Part shown: piece after piece, positions 12,404 to 23,814 of the stretch | How positions within the stretch are numbered: position 1 is the first letter of the stretch | Layout: each line of letters starts with the position of its first letter | DNA from: Anastatus disparis | Taxonomy: Eukaryota; Arthropoda; Insecta; Hymenoptera; Eupelmidae | DNA length: 64,000 nucleotides | Assembly (NCBI GenBank): GCA_017163975.1 | Contig: JAFFSR010000299.1 | Span: forward strand, 297,501-361,500 | Reading direction: 5' to 3' | Notes under the pieces: generated by a model | Seen by the model: the letters and a program-made list of their open reading frames with translations, nothing else | Told to the model about the DNA's origin: nothing | The model's database searches: none | Translations under genes and position numbers: made by a program

Positions 12404-12927
12404 TAACGTTTTTGTTTAAATCGGTTCAGTGTCTCGCGGAAGACTCTGCACTGACCTGATCCAGGGATGTGTTTTCGTTCTGCAGGGTCTACTTCCTGCT
12501 CGGTACATAGTATGCACTGAGCATCAGCAGCCTTGCAGGCCGATCCCTTGTGGCCCTCTTTTCCACACTTGTAGCACATCTTGCTACGGTCAGGTCCTCG
12601 GCAGTCACGCGCCTGGTGACCGTAGTTCAGGCACCTAAAACAGCGCTGAACCCTTTGCCAACTTCTGATACGGCAGCTGGTATAGCCGATCTTTATCCTG
12701 GTTCTTGAGAGCAGAAACGCCGCTTGGTCTTGTTCCATCTCTACAATGGCCAAGCGGAGCTCTCTGCTGTTAGGGTTGGTCAGCGAAACACTAAACTCCC
12801 CTACTTCCTGTTGGAATTCAGTAAAAACACCTTTCACAGCAGTCTTCACTTCTTCTACTGAAGCTAGACAGTCGATGTCCCTGATCTCGACCGTTTCTTT
12901 GGGGCACATCTCCTTGACATTGCCTGT
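12403..12927 (-). pseudogene. ORF1 C-terminal fragment of D (zinc knuckles)
   Basis: It encodes EIRDIDCLASVEEVKTAVK and the three knuckles CFRCLNYGHQARDC, CYKCGKEGHKGSAC and CILC..H..C, ending in TAA that overlaps the ORF2 ATG. Homology to copy A begins at ~12,927. Residues read further upstream come from unrelated AT-rich DNA. Confidence 0.85.
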
Positions 12928-13520
12928 AATATTTTGTAATGTAATATTTTTTATTTCATATTTAATCTGCCATGAATTTTGTAAATTAAAAAGAATATAA
13001 GACATTAATTTAATAGAAAAAAAGACAATATTTTTAATCTATAAAATTAAATTAATGTAAGGCAAACACTACACCTGTACTTATAAATATTGCCTTACTT
13101 GTCATTTTATTGAAAAATTTTAGAAAAAGAAATGCAGTAGCTTATAGTATGTACCATGAAGATTATTTTATAAAATTTTTAAATGAATTAATTTATCAGT
13201 TATTTAAAATGTTGGAATCCAATGATATATATTGAAATTATTCGATTATTTACCAGGCATACAAAATTCTCATGAGCAAAGGAATAGATTTATTTAAAAA
13301 TTCAACTTGATAATTTTCATGATATTCACTACAAGCTAATGTATTTTTTTCTGCAACTTTGCAATAACTTACCATGAACATTAATATATCCTTCCCGTAA
13401 TATTCTGTGAAAGGCTGCGGGGAGTTTGAATAGAATCTTCCGCAAAATGTTACTGTAAGCTTCCTGCAAGATAAAAAGTAATCTTTCAAATAACGTTTGG
13501 ATATAATTTTTCGGAACCTT

Positions 13521-14580
13521 ACTGGAAGCTATTTTGTAATATTCCATTTGGCCCTCATGAAATATTACATGTAAGCGTCTTTGAACCTTCCGTAAAGCTT
13601 ACATAAAAGATTCCAATGGAATCTTCCCAAAACTTTTATTTAGCTTCCGGGAAGCTTACAGGAAATCTTCCTGATAAGTTACTGGTAACCTTCCGTAAAC
13701 AATTAAATATTTTTCCGATAAGATTTCTTGGAAGGCTGCAGAAAGTTTGAATGGAATCTTCCATGAAATATTACTGGAAGCTTCCTGCAATATATAATGT
13801 AATCTTCCGATAACCGGTTCTGTAATATTGCATGTAATCTTTTCGGAAGCTTACTGGAAGCTATTTTGTAATGTTTCATTTAGCCCTCATGGAATATCAC
13901 ATGTAAGCTCCTTTGAACCTTCCGTAAAGCTTGAATAAAAGATTCTAATGGAAGCTTCCATTTAGCTTACGGGAAGCTTACAGGGAATCTTTCTGACAAG
14001 TTACTGGTAACCTTCCGTGAACATTGAAATATTCTTCCTGTCACATTCCGTGGAAAGCTGCAGGAAGTTTGAATGGAATCTTCCACAAAATATTACTCGA
14101 AGCTTTCTGCAAGATATAATCCAATCTTCCAAATAACGTTTCTATAATATTGCATGTAATCTTTCCGGAAGCTTAGTAGAAGCTATTTTGTAATGTTTCA
14201 TTTAGCCCTCATGGAATATTACATGTGAGCTTCTTTGAACCTTCCGTAAAGCTTACATAAAATATTACAATGGAATCTTCCCGCAACTTTTATTTAGCTT
14301 CCAAGAAGCTTACAGGGAATCTTTCTGACAAGTTACTTGTAACCTTCCGTGAACATTGAAATATTCTTTCTGTAACATTCCGTGGAAAGCTGCAGGAAGT
14401 TTAAATGGAATCTTCCACAAAATTACTCGAAGCTTTCTGCAAGATATAATGCAATCTTCCAAATAACGTTTCTATAATATTGCATGTAATCTTTCCGGAA
14501 GCTTACTGGAAGCTATTGTGTAATTTTCCATTAGCAAGCTTTCCAGAAGCTAAATGAAAGTTTCGGAAGGCTTCCATTGA
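13521..14580. repeat. ~330-bp tandem repeat rich in GGAAGCTT/AAGCTTCC
   Basis: The phrase ACTGGAAGCTATT recurs at 13,521, 13,853, 14,175 (variant) and 14,505, a period of 322-332 bp. Inverted copies lie at 16,290-16,930. The units contain many TTCC/GGAA and GAAGCTTC blocks, i.e. dense heat-shock-element half-sites. Confidence 0.8.
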
Positions 14581-14589
14581 AATCTTTCA

Positions 14590-16285
14590 TGTACGCTAAG
14601 AAAAAAATATGATTGTATCAATTGAATCCTTCTGTTACTATACCACAATGAAATATTCTATTCATTTAACAGACGAGTTCTGTTAATTTGATGGATATCG
14701 TAATATTGATTCAATATAAAATTAACTTTAATTTAACAGAAAAGTAAGTCAAAATAGCTGTTACTTTTTATTGTGTCAAACAAATAAGTTTTAAAGATGA
14801 TAAAAACTTTTTTATTTCGTTGAAACTCACAGCTCACAGTGTTCCAATTTCTAGATATTAATTAACACATAATTCATACTATTAACAATGATCATTATAC
14901 AAATTCTTGAGTTAAATTTTTTAACATTTTCTTAAATATTTCACACTACACCAGTGATATTTACAAATAAAATCTAACATCGCTCGCTAATAAGCAATAT
15001 GCATCGCTACGCATTTATACATACAGCGGATGAATTCGTTCGTTCTTATATACTAACTGACGTGCAATCTCACCACTTGCGGGTTACAAGAAATACGCCA
15101 TCTATTATTATACTATCGGAACGTAACTGTTTTGAAAAGCGGGAGATTTAAAAATACTTATTAAATAACATAAAAATCTTTATAAAATAAATTTATCAAC
15201 GACATAAATGATAAATATTTTATTTTAACTTATGTTTTTTTATGTTAACTGTTATTCAATTATATCAACAGTAGGGCTATTGATATAATTGAATTGAAAC
15301 ATTTGTATTGAAATAATTCATCAATTAATTTAAGGTAGTTTTATTGGTCCAGTGGTTCTCATTGTGAAGTAATATGTTTCTTACAAATTCACACTATACG
15401 AAAGAGAAATTGGTTGAGTTCTGTGTTTGCACAATAATTCAAGAACATGTTTGTTCGCAGAATCTGTAAGTATACACAATGCAAATCGTAAGACAACATG
15501 TTGACGTGTAAATTAATATAGAGTAAGGACATTATTTTCCTTTTATTTCGGAATTGAGGGTCGATTGCTATAATCTACAAGGTACCATTTTAATCCTTGA
15601 GATTTGAAGTATAATATATTTTAATTTCTTTGAAATCCATAGAAAACTTTTTACACAATCTTATAAAATGTTACGTTCCAAGCACTTCACCCATATACTC
15701 TCATGTTAAATTCAGCAAAGTTTGAACTAAAATATCTAAAAGATGAAGGTGGATATCCACCCAAATCAAAATACCATTGTAAAGCGTAAATCTTAATTTA
15801 CAACATATTTCAATTTCAAAAAATTCTATAGAAAAGTGAAAAACCAATAGAACTACCTTAAGCATGTGCATATTATAGATTTAATTTATAAAATTTTGTT
15901 GAAATGTAAGTCATACTTTTATTTTGACTTACGTTCTTTTTATTTTAACTGTTATTCAATAATATCAACAACCGTGCTGTTGATATAATTAAATTGAAAC
16001 ATTTGTATTAAAATGATTCATCAGTTATTTTGAGCATGCATATTTTATTGATTCAATTCATAAAATTTTGTTGAAATGTAAGTCATACTTTTATTTTGAC
16101 TTATGTTTTTTATGTTAACTGTTATTCAATTACATCGACAGCCGTGCTGTTAAATTGGCAGCACGATCGTATTCGGGCTATCTCAACTGCACAGATTCTG
16201 TTAAATCATAAGATTTCTGTCAGATTAACAGCAGATTTGATGAATCGATAACATTTCAGTTGATCTGATGAAATTTTTTTCTCAA
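14590..16285. other. Loop of the foldback element, no gene seen
   Basis: AT-rich. The segment GTTATTCAATTATATC-GCTGTTGATATAATTGAA-type sequence occurs at ~15,250, ~15,950 and ~16,125, twice with TAAGTCATACTTTTATTTTGAC. No ORF of note and no RNA gene were found. Confidence 0.5.
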
Positions 16286-17239
16286 AGTAAGCTTTACGGA
16301 AAGTTCAGGGAAGCTTACATGTATGTAATATTCCATGAGAGCTAAATGGAACAATACAAAATAGCTTCCAGTAAGCTTTTGGAAAGATTACATGCAATAT
16401 TATAGAAACGTTATTTGGAAGATTGCATTATATCTTGTAGGAAGCTTCCAATAATATTTTGTGGAAGATTCCATTCAAACTTCCTGCAGCCTTTCACGGA
16501 ATGTTACAGGAAGAATATTTCAATGTTCACGGAAGGTTACCAGTAACTTTTCAGGAAGATTCCCTGTAAGCTTCCCGGAAGCTAAATGAAAGTTTCAGGA
16601 AGCTATCATTGGAATCTTTCATGTTAGCTTTACGAAAAGTTCAGAGAAGAAAGTTCCGAGAAGCTTCTATTGGGATCTTTCATGTAAGCTTTACGGAAAA
16701 TTCAGGGAAGCTAACATGTAATATTCCATGAGAGCTAAATGGAACATTACATAATAGCTTTCAGTAAGCTTCCGGAAAGATTACATGCAATATTACAGAA
16801 ACGTTATTCGGAAGATTGCATTATATTTTGCAGGAAGCTTGCAGTAACATTTTGCGGAAGATTCTATTCGAACTTCCTGTAGCCTTTCACAGAATATTAC
16901 AGGAAAGATAAATTAATGTTCACAGAAAGTTATTACAAAGTTTCAGAAAAAAATACATTAGCTTGTAGTAAATATCATGAAAATTATTCAATTAAAATTT
17001 TAAATAAATATATTCCTTTGTTTATGAGAATTTTGTATTCCTGGTACAAAATTGAACAATTTTAATATATATCATTGGACTCCAACATTTTAAATAACTC
17101 ATGAATAAATTTATTTAAGAATTGAATAATCTTGATGGTACATAATGTAAGCTAATGCATTTCATTTTCTTAAATTTTACAGTAAAATGAAAAGTTAGAC
17201 AATATTTATGAATACAGGTGTAGTGTCTGTCTTACATTA

Positions 17240-18290
17240 ATTTAATTTTATAGATTTAAAATATTGTCTTTTTTCTTATTAAATTAATGTCTCATATTAT
17301 TTTTAACTAACAAAGTTTATGGCAGATTATTTAAATATGAAATAAAACTTATTACAGTTTAAATGGTTGAAAATTGTTTATAATTGTGTATAACTTTCGT
17401 TAAAGAGTTTTTATTATAATTGATTTTAATTAATCAAAAATTATACAAAAAATATGTTATTTTTTAAAAGAAAGTCTTTAGTTTAATAAAATTTTATAAA
17501 TTAGATAAATTAATTAAACCTTAGTGGAAATCGGTTTTGCTAATAATTGTTAATAACTAAAAATAATTGCCAATAACTGCAAATAACTGCTAAAAGCTGC
17601 TAATAACTGTTATAAATAGTTTAGTTTGAGACAGAAATAGCGGTTATTTGCAGTTAATAGCAGTTATCATCAGTTATTAACAGTTATTAGCAATTATTAG
17701 CATTCATAAGCAGCTATTTGCTATTTCATTAACAGTTATTAGCAGTTATTTGCGTTTATTTACGGCTATTTGCAATTTCTTGCAATTATTTACAGTTATT
17801 AACAGTTATACGTTTTTTAAAAAATTTTTTAATTTTTTATATATAGGAAAAAATGTTCAAGACAATAAATTTTTATGAATAACTATTATTAACTATAAAT
17901 AACTGCAAGTTTCTGCAAATAACTACAAAAATCAGAAAATTATTTCTACCCAAAGTTACATAATTATAAAAATTAATTCATTTAATTTGTAATCCGCTTT
18001 TTCCGTATTCATATAATAATCCCCTCATAATTTTATAAATTAAAAATATAGTCTTTTTTTGTTAAATTAATGTATAATGATATTCTTTTATTAATATCGG
18101 ATTGTTATTTGATAACGAATATAAAACAGATTACAAATTAAATGAGTAAAAGTTTTTATAATTGTATTACTTTAGATGAAAAATTTCTTTTAATATTAAT
18201 TTGAGTTAGTAAATAAACACACAAAACATTTTGTTGCTTTTTTAAAGAAAAGTCTTTAATTTAATAAAGTCTTAAGAAAGAGTATTGTAT
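17240..18290. repeat. Direct duplication flanking an AACTGC repeat block
   Basis: Bases ~17,240-17,510 and ~18,030-18,280 are diverged direct copies. Both run through a TTTTATAAATT..GTCTTTTTT..TTAAATTAATGT segment and end in an AAAGTCTTTAATTTAATAAA-like stretch. They bracket the palindromic repeat at 17.5 kb, suggesting insertion plus local duplication. Confidence 0.6.
17517..17830. mobile_element. Palindromic AATAACTGC-repeat element (CCTAGTGGAAA family)
   Basis: It begins with TTAGTGGAAATCGGTTTTGC, the same end as the complete copy at 61,099-61,214. It then has iterations of AATAACTGC, followed by the inverse GCAGTTATT. The right terminus is not recognisable, so it may be truncated. Confidence 0.55.
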
Positions 18291-18489
18291 TATTTATTTA
18301 AGTTTTTTTAAATAAATTTATTTTAAAATCCATATAAAATGAATTTTTCGACTTCATATAGCATGAAAATGTTTGTGTGTGAATAATACACAAGTACATG
18401 CACATCTGTATACATAAAAAATATTTAAATTTAAAAAAATAGTGAAATATATGCATGTGTAACATAATTTATAAAAAAAAAAAAAATTT

Positions 18490-18565
18490 GATATAGTCGG
18501 GAATCGAATTACCGACAGATATCTTACAAGTCCGTCACCTTCGATTTGCAGTTACGCCTACAGGG
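18490..18565 (-). other. tRNA-like sequence (SINE head or tRNA pseudogene)
   Basis: On the minus strand a B-box-like AATTCGATTCC lies downstream of an anticodon-like loop CTTGTAA (TGT, Thr-like). The acceptor stem does not close and the D region is irregular, so it is not a functional tRNA. A tRNA-derived repeat is the likeliest reading. Confidence 0.35.
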
Positions 18566-18899
18566 GGATACGCGTTGAATGGGCGTTTTGTCCCTAAGTA
18601 GTGAGATAATACCACATTTACTATATAAGTCGAACGTTGGCGGTTGAGTATGTACCCACAGCGCCTGTCTTAAAAATGTAAATGCGTCTTTATAATTATA
18701 CGTGAATCCTAATATATGTGAATATGTATTGACGTGTAAATATGATATAATACTATATAAAATAGTATGTTGTAAGTAAATATGTGCTTTTTACAGCAAA
18801 TATTTGTAAAATATAAAATAAAGAATAGAACGTTGAACAGAATCGTAACAAAATACCTTCTGAACGGTGAAAAGGGATAAAATTAATCAGTTGATATTT

Positions 18900-19495
18900 A
18901 AATTGTTGACTTCCCTAAAGCCTCCTGGAACCTTACACTGGAATCTTTTTAAAAGCTCCTAGCATTATTTTATGGAAGCTTTCATGAAGTATTTTTGGAA
19001 CCTTGTCGCAATCTTCCTTGAAAGCTTCTTGTAAGATTTAAAAAACCTTTATGCTAGCTTCCATGGAAGCTCACTGATTTTTTTCACGAAAGCTTCCTAA
19101 TATCTTACACTGAATCTTTTTGAAATAAAAGTGCGCGAGACTTTTTACGCTTCCAGGAAGCTTCAATTGAAGCTTTCACGGAAGCTTGCATGTAAACTTC
19201 TTGCATTATTCCGTGCTAGCTTCCATGAAGTATTTTTGGAACCTTACAGCAATCTTCCTTGAAAGCTTCTTGTAAGATTTAAGAGATTTTTATGCTAGCT
19301 TCCATGAAAGCTTACTTATTTCTTCCATGGAAGCTTCCTGGAATCTTTCATTGAATCTTTCTGAAAAAAAGTGCGCGGAACATTTGACGCTTTCAGGAAG
19401 CTTACATGGAAGCTTCCGGGAAGTTTCCGTACCTTTTATGAAAGCTTCCTGGAAGCTTTTCGGAAGCTTTGGCGCTATGTGGGAATTAGCTCTGA
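18900..19495. repeat. GGAAGCTT-rich palindromic repeat
   Basis: Two direct units (~18,930-19,080 and ~19,200-19,330) share GGAACCTT..GCAATCTTCCTTGAAAGC. They are followed by dense GAAGCTTCC/GGAAGTTTCC near 19,400-19,470. The composition is like the 330-bp units at 13.5 kb but the order differs. No coding signal; peptide frames here mirror the repeats. Confidence 0.6.
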
Positions 19496-19499
19496 TCAT

Positions 19500-20454
19500 T
19501 ATAATTAATAGATAGCTTTGATAATATAACTTTTATTTTTAAAAATTTGTAAGATATCGCAAAATCAATCATAGCAGATAGTCATTATTCAATTTCCGTT
19601 TTATATTCTATAAAACATTTTATGCATTAAACTATGCATTTTTTTAACTATAGTATCAAATAAGACTGCTGTATATATGCAACATGAGAATATTTTTTTA
19701 TAAAAATATTATTTGAATACTTAAGTTCATGATTTTTTTAAATTGCAAGATAGAATAGCGTTTTTTTTAAAACGTTTTCGTTTAGTACTGATACCTTGAA
19801 TTTCGTAATAATCCCCACACTTAATGTGATGGCTGCATACAGTACTAGTTTTAGTTGCTACTTTTCCAATTATTTTAGACCATACTTCTTTAAGTTTTTC
19901 ATCTTTCGGAAATCTAAAGAGAATACATACATCTTTGATAAAATCTTAATCACCTTCAAATAGAAAATAAAGAATAGAGTGATAGCGTTTCAATTAATGC
20001 ATTCATTGTATTGACAGTACATATGATAACATAAACAATGTAATTATACTTATCCGTGAAATGATAATGCAGTAACTGTTAAACTTTCTTTTCCACACAC
20101 GAAACAAACACGAACCTTTTTTTTCAATAATTATAAGTATGAAATAAGTACAAATTATATTATTATAATACTAAAATATAATAAAAATCTGTAGGAATTC
20201 GTACAAGCATTCATCAACGTTTTAGCAGAAGTAGATAGCGTTCCTTTGTTTTGATCAATTAGCTTGATTGTGTTTTGTTAATTGGTATTAACTCTGTAGT
20301 GTTCTTTTTTTTCTAAAAAACATTCTTACCAATTGTGATCGCCGAAATATTAAATTTATTGTATATATTTAAACGAAATTAGAACACTTAACAATAAATT
20401 TTACAATTTATTTCACAATCAATAAGTTATACGTAAATATAATAATTTGAATAA
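19500..20454. other. AT-rich interval without recognised features
   Basis: No ORF, repeat of note or RNA gene seen. It ends at a sharp rise in GC at ~20,460. Confidence 0.5.
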
Positions 20455-20710
20455 TGTAGCTCAGCACTTATGACGTCACAACCCGCCGCCCACCCACCAC
20501 CTGCCGCCCACCACCCACAGCTGACGTCACCACCCACAGATGCGAATTATGACGTCATCACCCACCTGTGCCGATGCGCGAGCAGCAGCTGACTCCTCGA
20601 TTCTCGATCCTAGAGTTAAAGCTGAGCGAGAGAGAAAAGTCGAGTCACGGAAGCTTCTCGAACCGCGAAGACATCAGGCAATCCCTGATCTCATATAAAG
20701 GATCAGGTTC
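20455..20710 (+). promoter_or_regulatory. Promoter-like island: three CREs, CACCC boxes, heat-shock element, TATA
   Basis: Perfect TGACGTCA octamers lie at 20,471-20,478, 20,522-20,529 and 20,550-20,557, with repeated CACCC/CCACC motifs among them. A perfect three-box heat-shock element (gGAAgcTTCtcGAAc) is at 20,649-20,663 and TATAAAG is at 20,694-20,700. The 32-bp HSE-to-TATA spacing suits a stress promoter, and CREs bind ATF/CREB/AP-1-type factors. The local GC content is far above its surroundings. The expected start site (~20,725) is occupied by a palindromic element beginning at 20,711, so the promoter is probably disconnected from its gene. No coding exon is evident directly downstream. 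Confidence 0.6.
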
Positions 20711-21567
20711 CCTAGCGGAAAAAAAATGCAGAAAACAGTAAATATCCGAAAATATCAGAAGAAAACAGAAGAAAACTGATAAAAACTGCAGAAAACAGAA
20801 ATTAACTGTTGAAAAATGTCGAGATTGAGACAAAGACAACAGTTATCTTCTGATTTCTTCTGATTTCTTCAGTTTTTATCAGTTTTCTGCAGTTATCTGC
20901 AATTATCAACAGTTTTATTCATTTTTCAACGTTTTTCTTCATTTATAAAAGCAATTTGAAAAGTGAAGAAATCCGGAAAAAACTGAAGACAACTGTTATA
21001 TTCTGAAAATAACTGTTGAAAAGTGAAGAAAACTGAAGAAAACAGTTATATTCTGAAAATAACTGTTGAAAAGTGAAGAAATCTGAAGAAAACAGTTATA
21101 TTCTGAAAATAACTGTTAAAAAGTGAAGAAAACTGAAGAAAACAGCTATATTCTGAACAAAACTGTAAAAAAGTGAAGAAATCTGAAGAAAAAAGGTAAT
21201 AACTGTTTAAAAATAAAGTAAAATGAAGAAAATTGGAAAAAAAAATATTTTTTTACGAAAAAAGTGAAGAAAACAGAAAATAACTGAAGAAAACTGATAA
21301 TATCGGCAGAAAACGGAAGAAAACAGTTAATCACTGTTGAAAAATGAAAAAAAGTGAAGAAAATTGAAAAAAAAATAAATTTTCTTATATAAAAAGTGAA
21401 GAAAACAGAAAATAACTGAAGAAAACTGATAATATCGGCAGAAAACTGAAGAAAACAGTTGATAACTGTTGTCTTTGTCTCAATTCCGACATTTTTCTGC
21501 CGTTATCTTCTGTTATAAACTGTTGTCTTCAGTTTTCTTCAGTTTTCTTCTTTTTTTTCCGCTAGGG
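20711..21567. mobile_element. Palindromic element with CCCTAGCGGAAA termini
   Basis: It starts CCCTAGCGGAAAAAAAA and ends TTTTTTTTCCGCTAGGG, an exact inverted terminus. The interior is tandem ~60-bp units of GAAGAAAACTGAAGAAAACAG and TTCTGAAAATAACTGTTG type, with inverse repeats at both sides. No ORF. It belongs with the CCTAGTGGAAAT elements at 17.5 and 61.1 kb. Confidence 0.7.
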
Positions 21568-21968
21568 TAGCTATAAAATATAGTTGAAAAAGTAGCTATT
21601 AATATTTTCAGTAGCTAACGAAATTATTAACTATAAAATTGAGTACATTTTTAACATAAAAAAAACAACTAAAAAACACATCGATATAGCTGTAAAACGA
21701 GCACGATACCGCTATATATTTAACTATTTTTTTAGTTATATTTTATAGCTAACCGTTTTTGACCGGGTACAAATACACTAAAAATTTAAGTGTTTTTTTT
21801 TTAACTATAATAATAGCTATAAATTATAGTTGAAAAGGTAGCTATTAATATTTTCGGTATAACGAAATTATTAACTATAAAATTAAGTACATTAACATAC
21901 AGATACAGCTATATATTTAACTATTTTTTTAGCTATATTTTATAGCTAACCTTTTTTGACCGGGCATT
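21568..21968. repeat. Two TAGCTATAAA palindromic repeats ending in GACCGGG
   Basis: Two units of ~200 bp (21,568-21,771 and ~21,795-21,965) share GTAGCTATTAATATTTTC, AACGAAATTATTAACTATAA and an end TTTTATAGCTAACC..TTTTTGACCGGG. Each is internally palindromic (TAGCTATAAAATA/TATTTTATAGCTA). Probable MITE dimer. Confidence 0.6.
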
Positions 21969-21969
21969 T

Positions 21970-22465
21970 ATGACATACATTACTATTAGAAAACTCACAT
22001 ATAAATAACCTTTTCAGTTCCTATGCGGATCATTGAAATTATTGATTTCGTAATTACATGCAATCATTTTTTTTCTCATTATGGAAATCAACAAAATGAT
22101 TGCGAGAAATCGATTGAAAATATTTAAGAAAAGTTCTATTCTACTTACTGCTAAAATTCAACTCAAAATAATATATTTTTAATGACGAGTGAAAATTTAT
22201 ATTACGGCATGCACGTTCGTTTCAATCGAAATAATATATTTCATATAATTTTTATTAATTTAACAAATTACATATGATTGATAATTATGAATTAGGTTCG
22301 GTGATTCAATTTTTGAGTACTGCTTATACGCTTGTGGGGGAGGGGCGATCGCCCCCTTCGCCTCCCGCTGGATCCGCCACTGGGTGTATATCACGTGTTA
22401 TATTTTGTTTACATAAATTTTTCGTTAAATAACTATTGGTGTAGTTGACAATTCCATGTTTTTTA
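21970..22465. other. AT-rich interval, nothing assigned
   Basis: No ORF or RNA gene. A short GC-rich patch (GGGGGAGGGGCGATCGCCCCC, about 22,336-22,356) contains an inverted repeat but has no further context. Confidence 0.4.
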
Positions 22466-22469
22466 TTTA

Positions 22470-22826
22470 TTTATTTTTTTTTTTAAAGATTAATATATAA
22501 AGGATATTGTCCTCTATATGATTAACCTTTTTCCATGGTGAAGTCGAGGGAGTCCCCGCCCGGTACCGTTTAACACATTACATCAGGCTAGACTGTCAGA
22601 CCCACCATACCGAAAACTTTGATCACCGATGGATAATCAGCCACTTTTGTGACCAACAATCAACCGATACCCAATGAGGTCGGATTTTTAAGAGTCGCGA
22701 TATAAATGGCACATACACTAATTTTATTTCGAAAAAAAGTTTAGAGGTACTTGGCCAGGCTTTGAACCCATGCCCTCCGCGTTGAAGGTAAGAGCTCTAT
22801 CCATTACGCCACCGCGCTCTCCACAG
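22470..22826 (-). mobile_element. tRNA-derived SINE with LINE-type 3' tail
   Basis: Read on the minus strand, the head has an A box (TGGCGTAATGG) and a B box-like GGTTCAAAGCC within the first ~65 nt, i.e. RNA polymerase III promoter elements. The body follows, then a segment homologous to the 3' UTR hairpin of R1-clade copy B (TGATGTAATGTGTTAAAC against TGAAGTAATGTGATAAAC), and finally an A-rich tail (T-rich on + at 22,465-22,492). The acceptor stem does not close, so this is not a real tRNA. By family rules it would be mobilised by the LINE whose tail it copies. Confidence 0.8.
22555..22593 (-). other. SINE copy of the LINE 3' hairpin
   Basis: In the RNA sense, GCCUG and CGGGC pair around a loop starting AUGUAAUG and ending just before the 3' arm. 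Relative to copy B, the fourth stem pair is G-C in place of C-G, a compensatory change that supports the structure. Confidence 0.6.
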
Positions 22827-22835
22827 TTCCATATA

Positions 22836-23233
22836 TTAAGAGGAGGCCGTATCATTCTGTCCTTGTCTAATCTAAATTTTCGTTACTATAAATAAATAAA
22901 ATATTTTGATAGAAAAGTAAGACAACCGCCCAATAGAGCAAAAGACAAGCAAACGATTCTTTTCTATGAAAAAATATGAAATTTTTATTATTTTTCGAGT
23001 GAAGTCTGAAACGGAAAAACAATCGAACTTGATTGAGTTGATTGAACTGTTTTTTCGTTTCAGACTTCACTCGAAAAATAATAAAAATTTCATATTTTTT
23101 CATAGAAAAGAATCGTTTGCTTGTCTTTTGCTCTATTGGGCGGTTGTCTTACTTTTCTATGAAAATATTTTATTTATTAATAATAACGAAAATTTAGATT
23201 AGACAAGGACAGAATGATACGGCCGCCTCTTAA
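22836..23233. mobile_element. Near-perfect palindromic MITE with TTAA target duplication
   Basis: TTAA lies at both ends (22,836 and 23,230). Arms of ~180 bp are almost identical in inverse orientation. The terminus AAGAGGNGGCCGTATCATTC is followed by CTGTCCTTGTCTAAT, the latter shared with the MITEs at 45.6, 51.7 and 55.0 kb. No transposase; piggyBac-type mobilisation is inferred from TTAA. The similar 78-residue frames on both strands only reflect the palindrome. Confidence 0.88.
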
Positions 23234-23239
23234 AGTACT

Positions 23240-23810
23240 TATTATAACTAATAATTTTTTAATTTGTGAACTGATGGATTTTTATGTGAAAGAAATTTAT
23301 GTGCTTTTGCAAAATTTTAAGAATTTATATTTAATATATAAAATGCTTTGATGTACAGTTTTGCACATAAGATTAATGTTCTAATTTATATCATTTTAAT
23401 TAATACAAATTCAAGCCATATATCTATGAATTATTGAGGTTTATCGAAGAAGTTAAGTTTTTAAATTAAATTTCAAATGCAGTATAAGATCTATAATATA
23501 TTATAAAATAAAATTCATTATTGAAAGTATTCTATAATCAAAGAATTTTGCGAATTCTAATTATTCTAAGCTTACTTGTTAAATTTTATATTTAAATCAC
23601 AATTTTTTCATTTATTAAAATGTTAAAAAAACTGTACATACATCTGTATTTTATACACATATAACATTTATTATCAATGTTAAACATTCTTAAATTTCTA
23701 ATTTATTTATTTATATTGATTTCATTTTCTAATAACAATATGAAAAATTTTGAAACAAAGCATTTACGAATACGCATATTTATGTAAATGTTAAAATTAA
23801 GGTACAATAC
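23240..23810. other. AT-rich interval, nothing assigned
   Basis: Extremely AT-rich; no ORF, palindrome or repeat family recognised. Confidence 0.5.
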
Positions 23811-23814
23811 ATTG

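Larger units (their letters stand above)
11346..12927 (-). mobile_element. Fragment D: internal R1-clade LINE piece lacking both ends
   Basis: It covers the C-terminal half of ORF1 and the endonuclease of ORF2, moderately diverged from copy A. On the right it stops at ~12,927 (after GCCTGT on +), where AT-rich DNA begins. On the left it stops at ~11,346 inside the linker and passes directly into the 5' end of element C. It has no poly(A) of its own. Its position suggests a template-switch chimera with element C, or an older copy cut by later events. Confidence 0.8.
12938..17356. mobile_element. 4.4-kb foldback element with long inverted arms
   Basis: The left arm (12,938-~14,580) and right arm (~16,290-17,356) are inverted copies. 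Examples are ACTACACCTGTACT near 13,068 against AGTACAGGTGTAGT-like sequence near 17,213, and the run TATTTCATATTTAA at both outer ends. The left arm holds one more tandem unit than the right. The ~1.7-kb loop holds repeated short segments (GTTGATATAATT) and no ORF. The ACACCTGTACT terminus matches the small TTAA MITEs at 53.9-57.5 kb, so the element may be a MITE enlarged by foldback repeats. No transposase is seen. Confidence 0.75.

Noticed and set aside
13380..14580. CRISPR array or satellite array
   Set aside because: Units of ~330 bp with gradual divergence and no unique spacers, in a eukaryotic genome.
20455..20710. Retroviral LTR (triple CRE plus TATA resembles some deltaretrovirus LTRs)
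   Set aside because: No TG..CA ends, no primer-binding site, no second copy and no retroviral coding sequence nearby.
22750..22826. Functional tRNA gene
   Set aside because: A and B boxes are present but the acceptor and other stems do not close, and the sequence continues into a SINE body and A-rich tail.
22867..23202. Two 78-residue ORFs on opposite strands with nearly the same peptide
   Set aside because: A direct result of the palindromic MITE; no other sign of coding.
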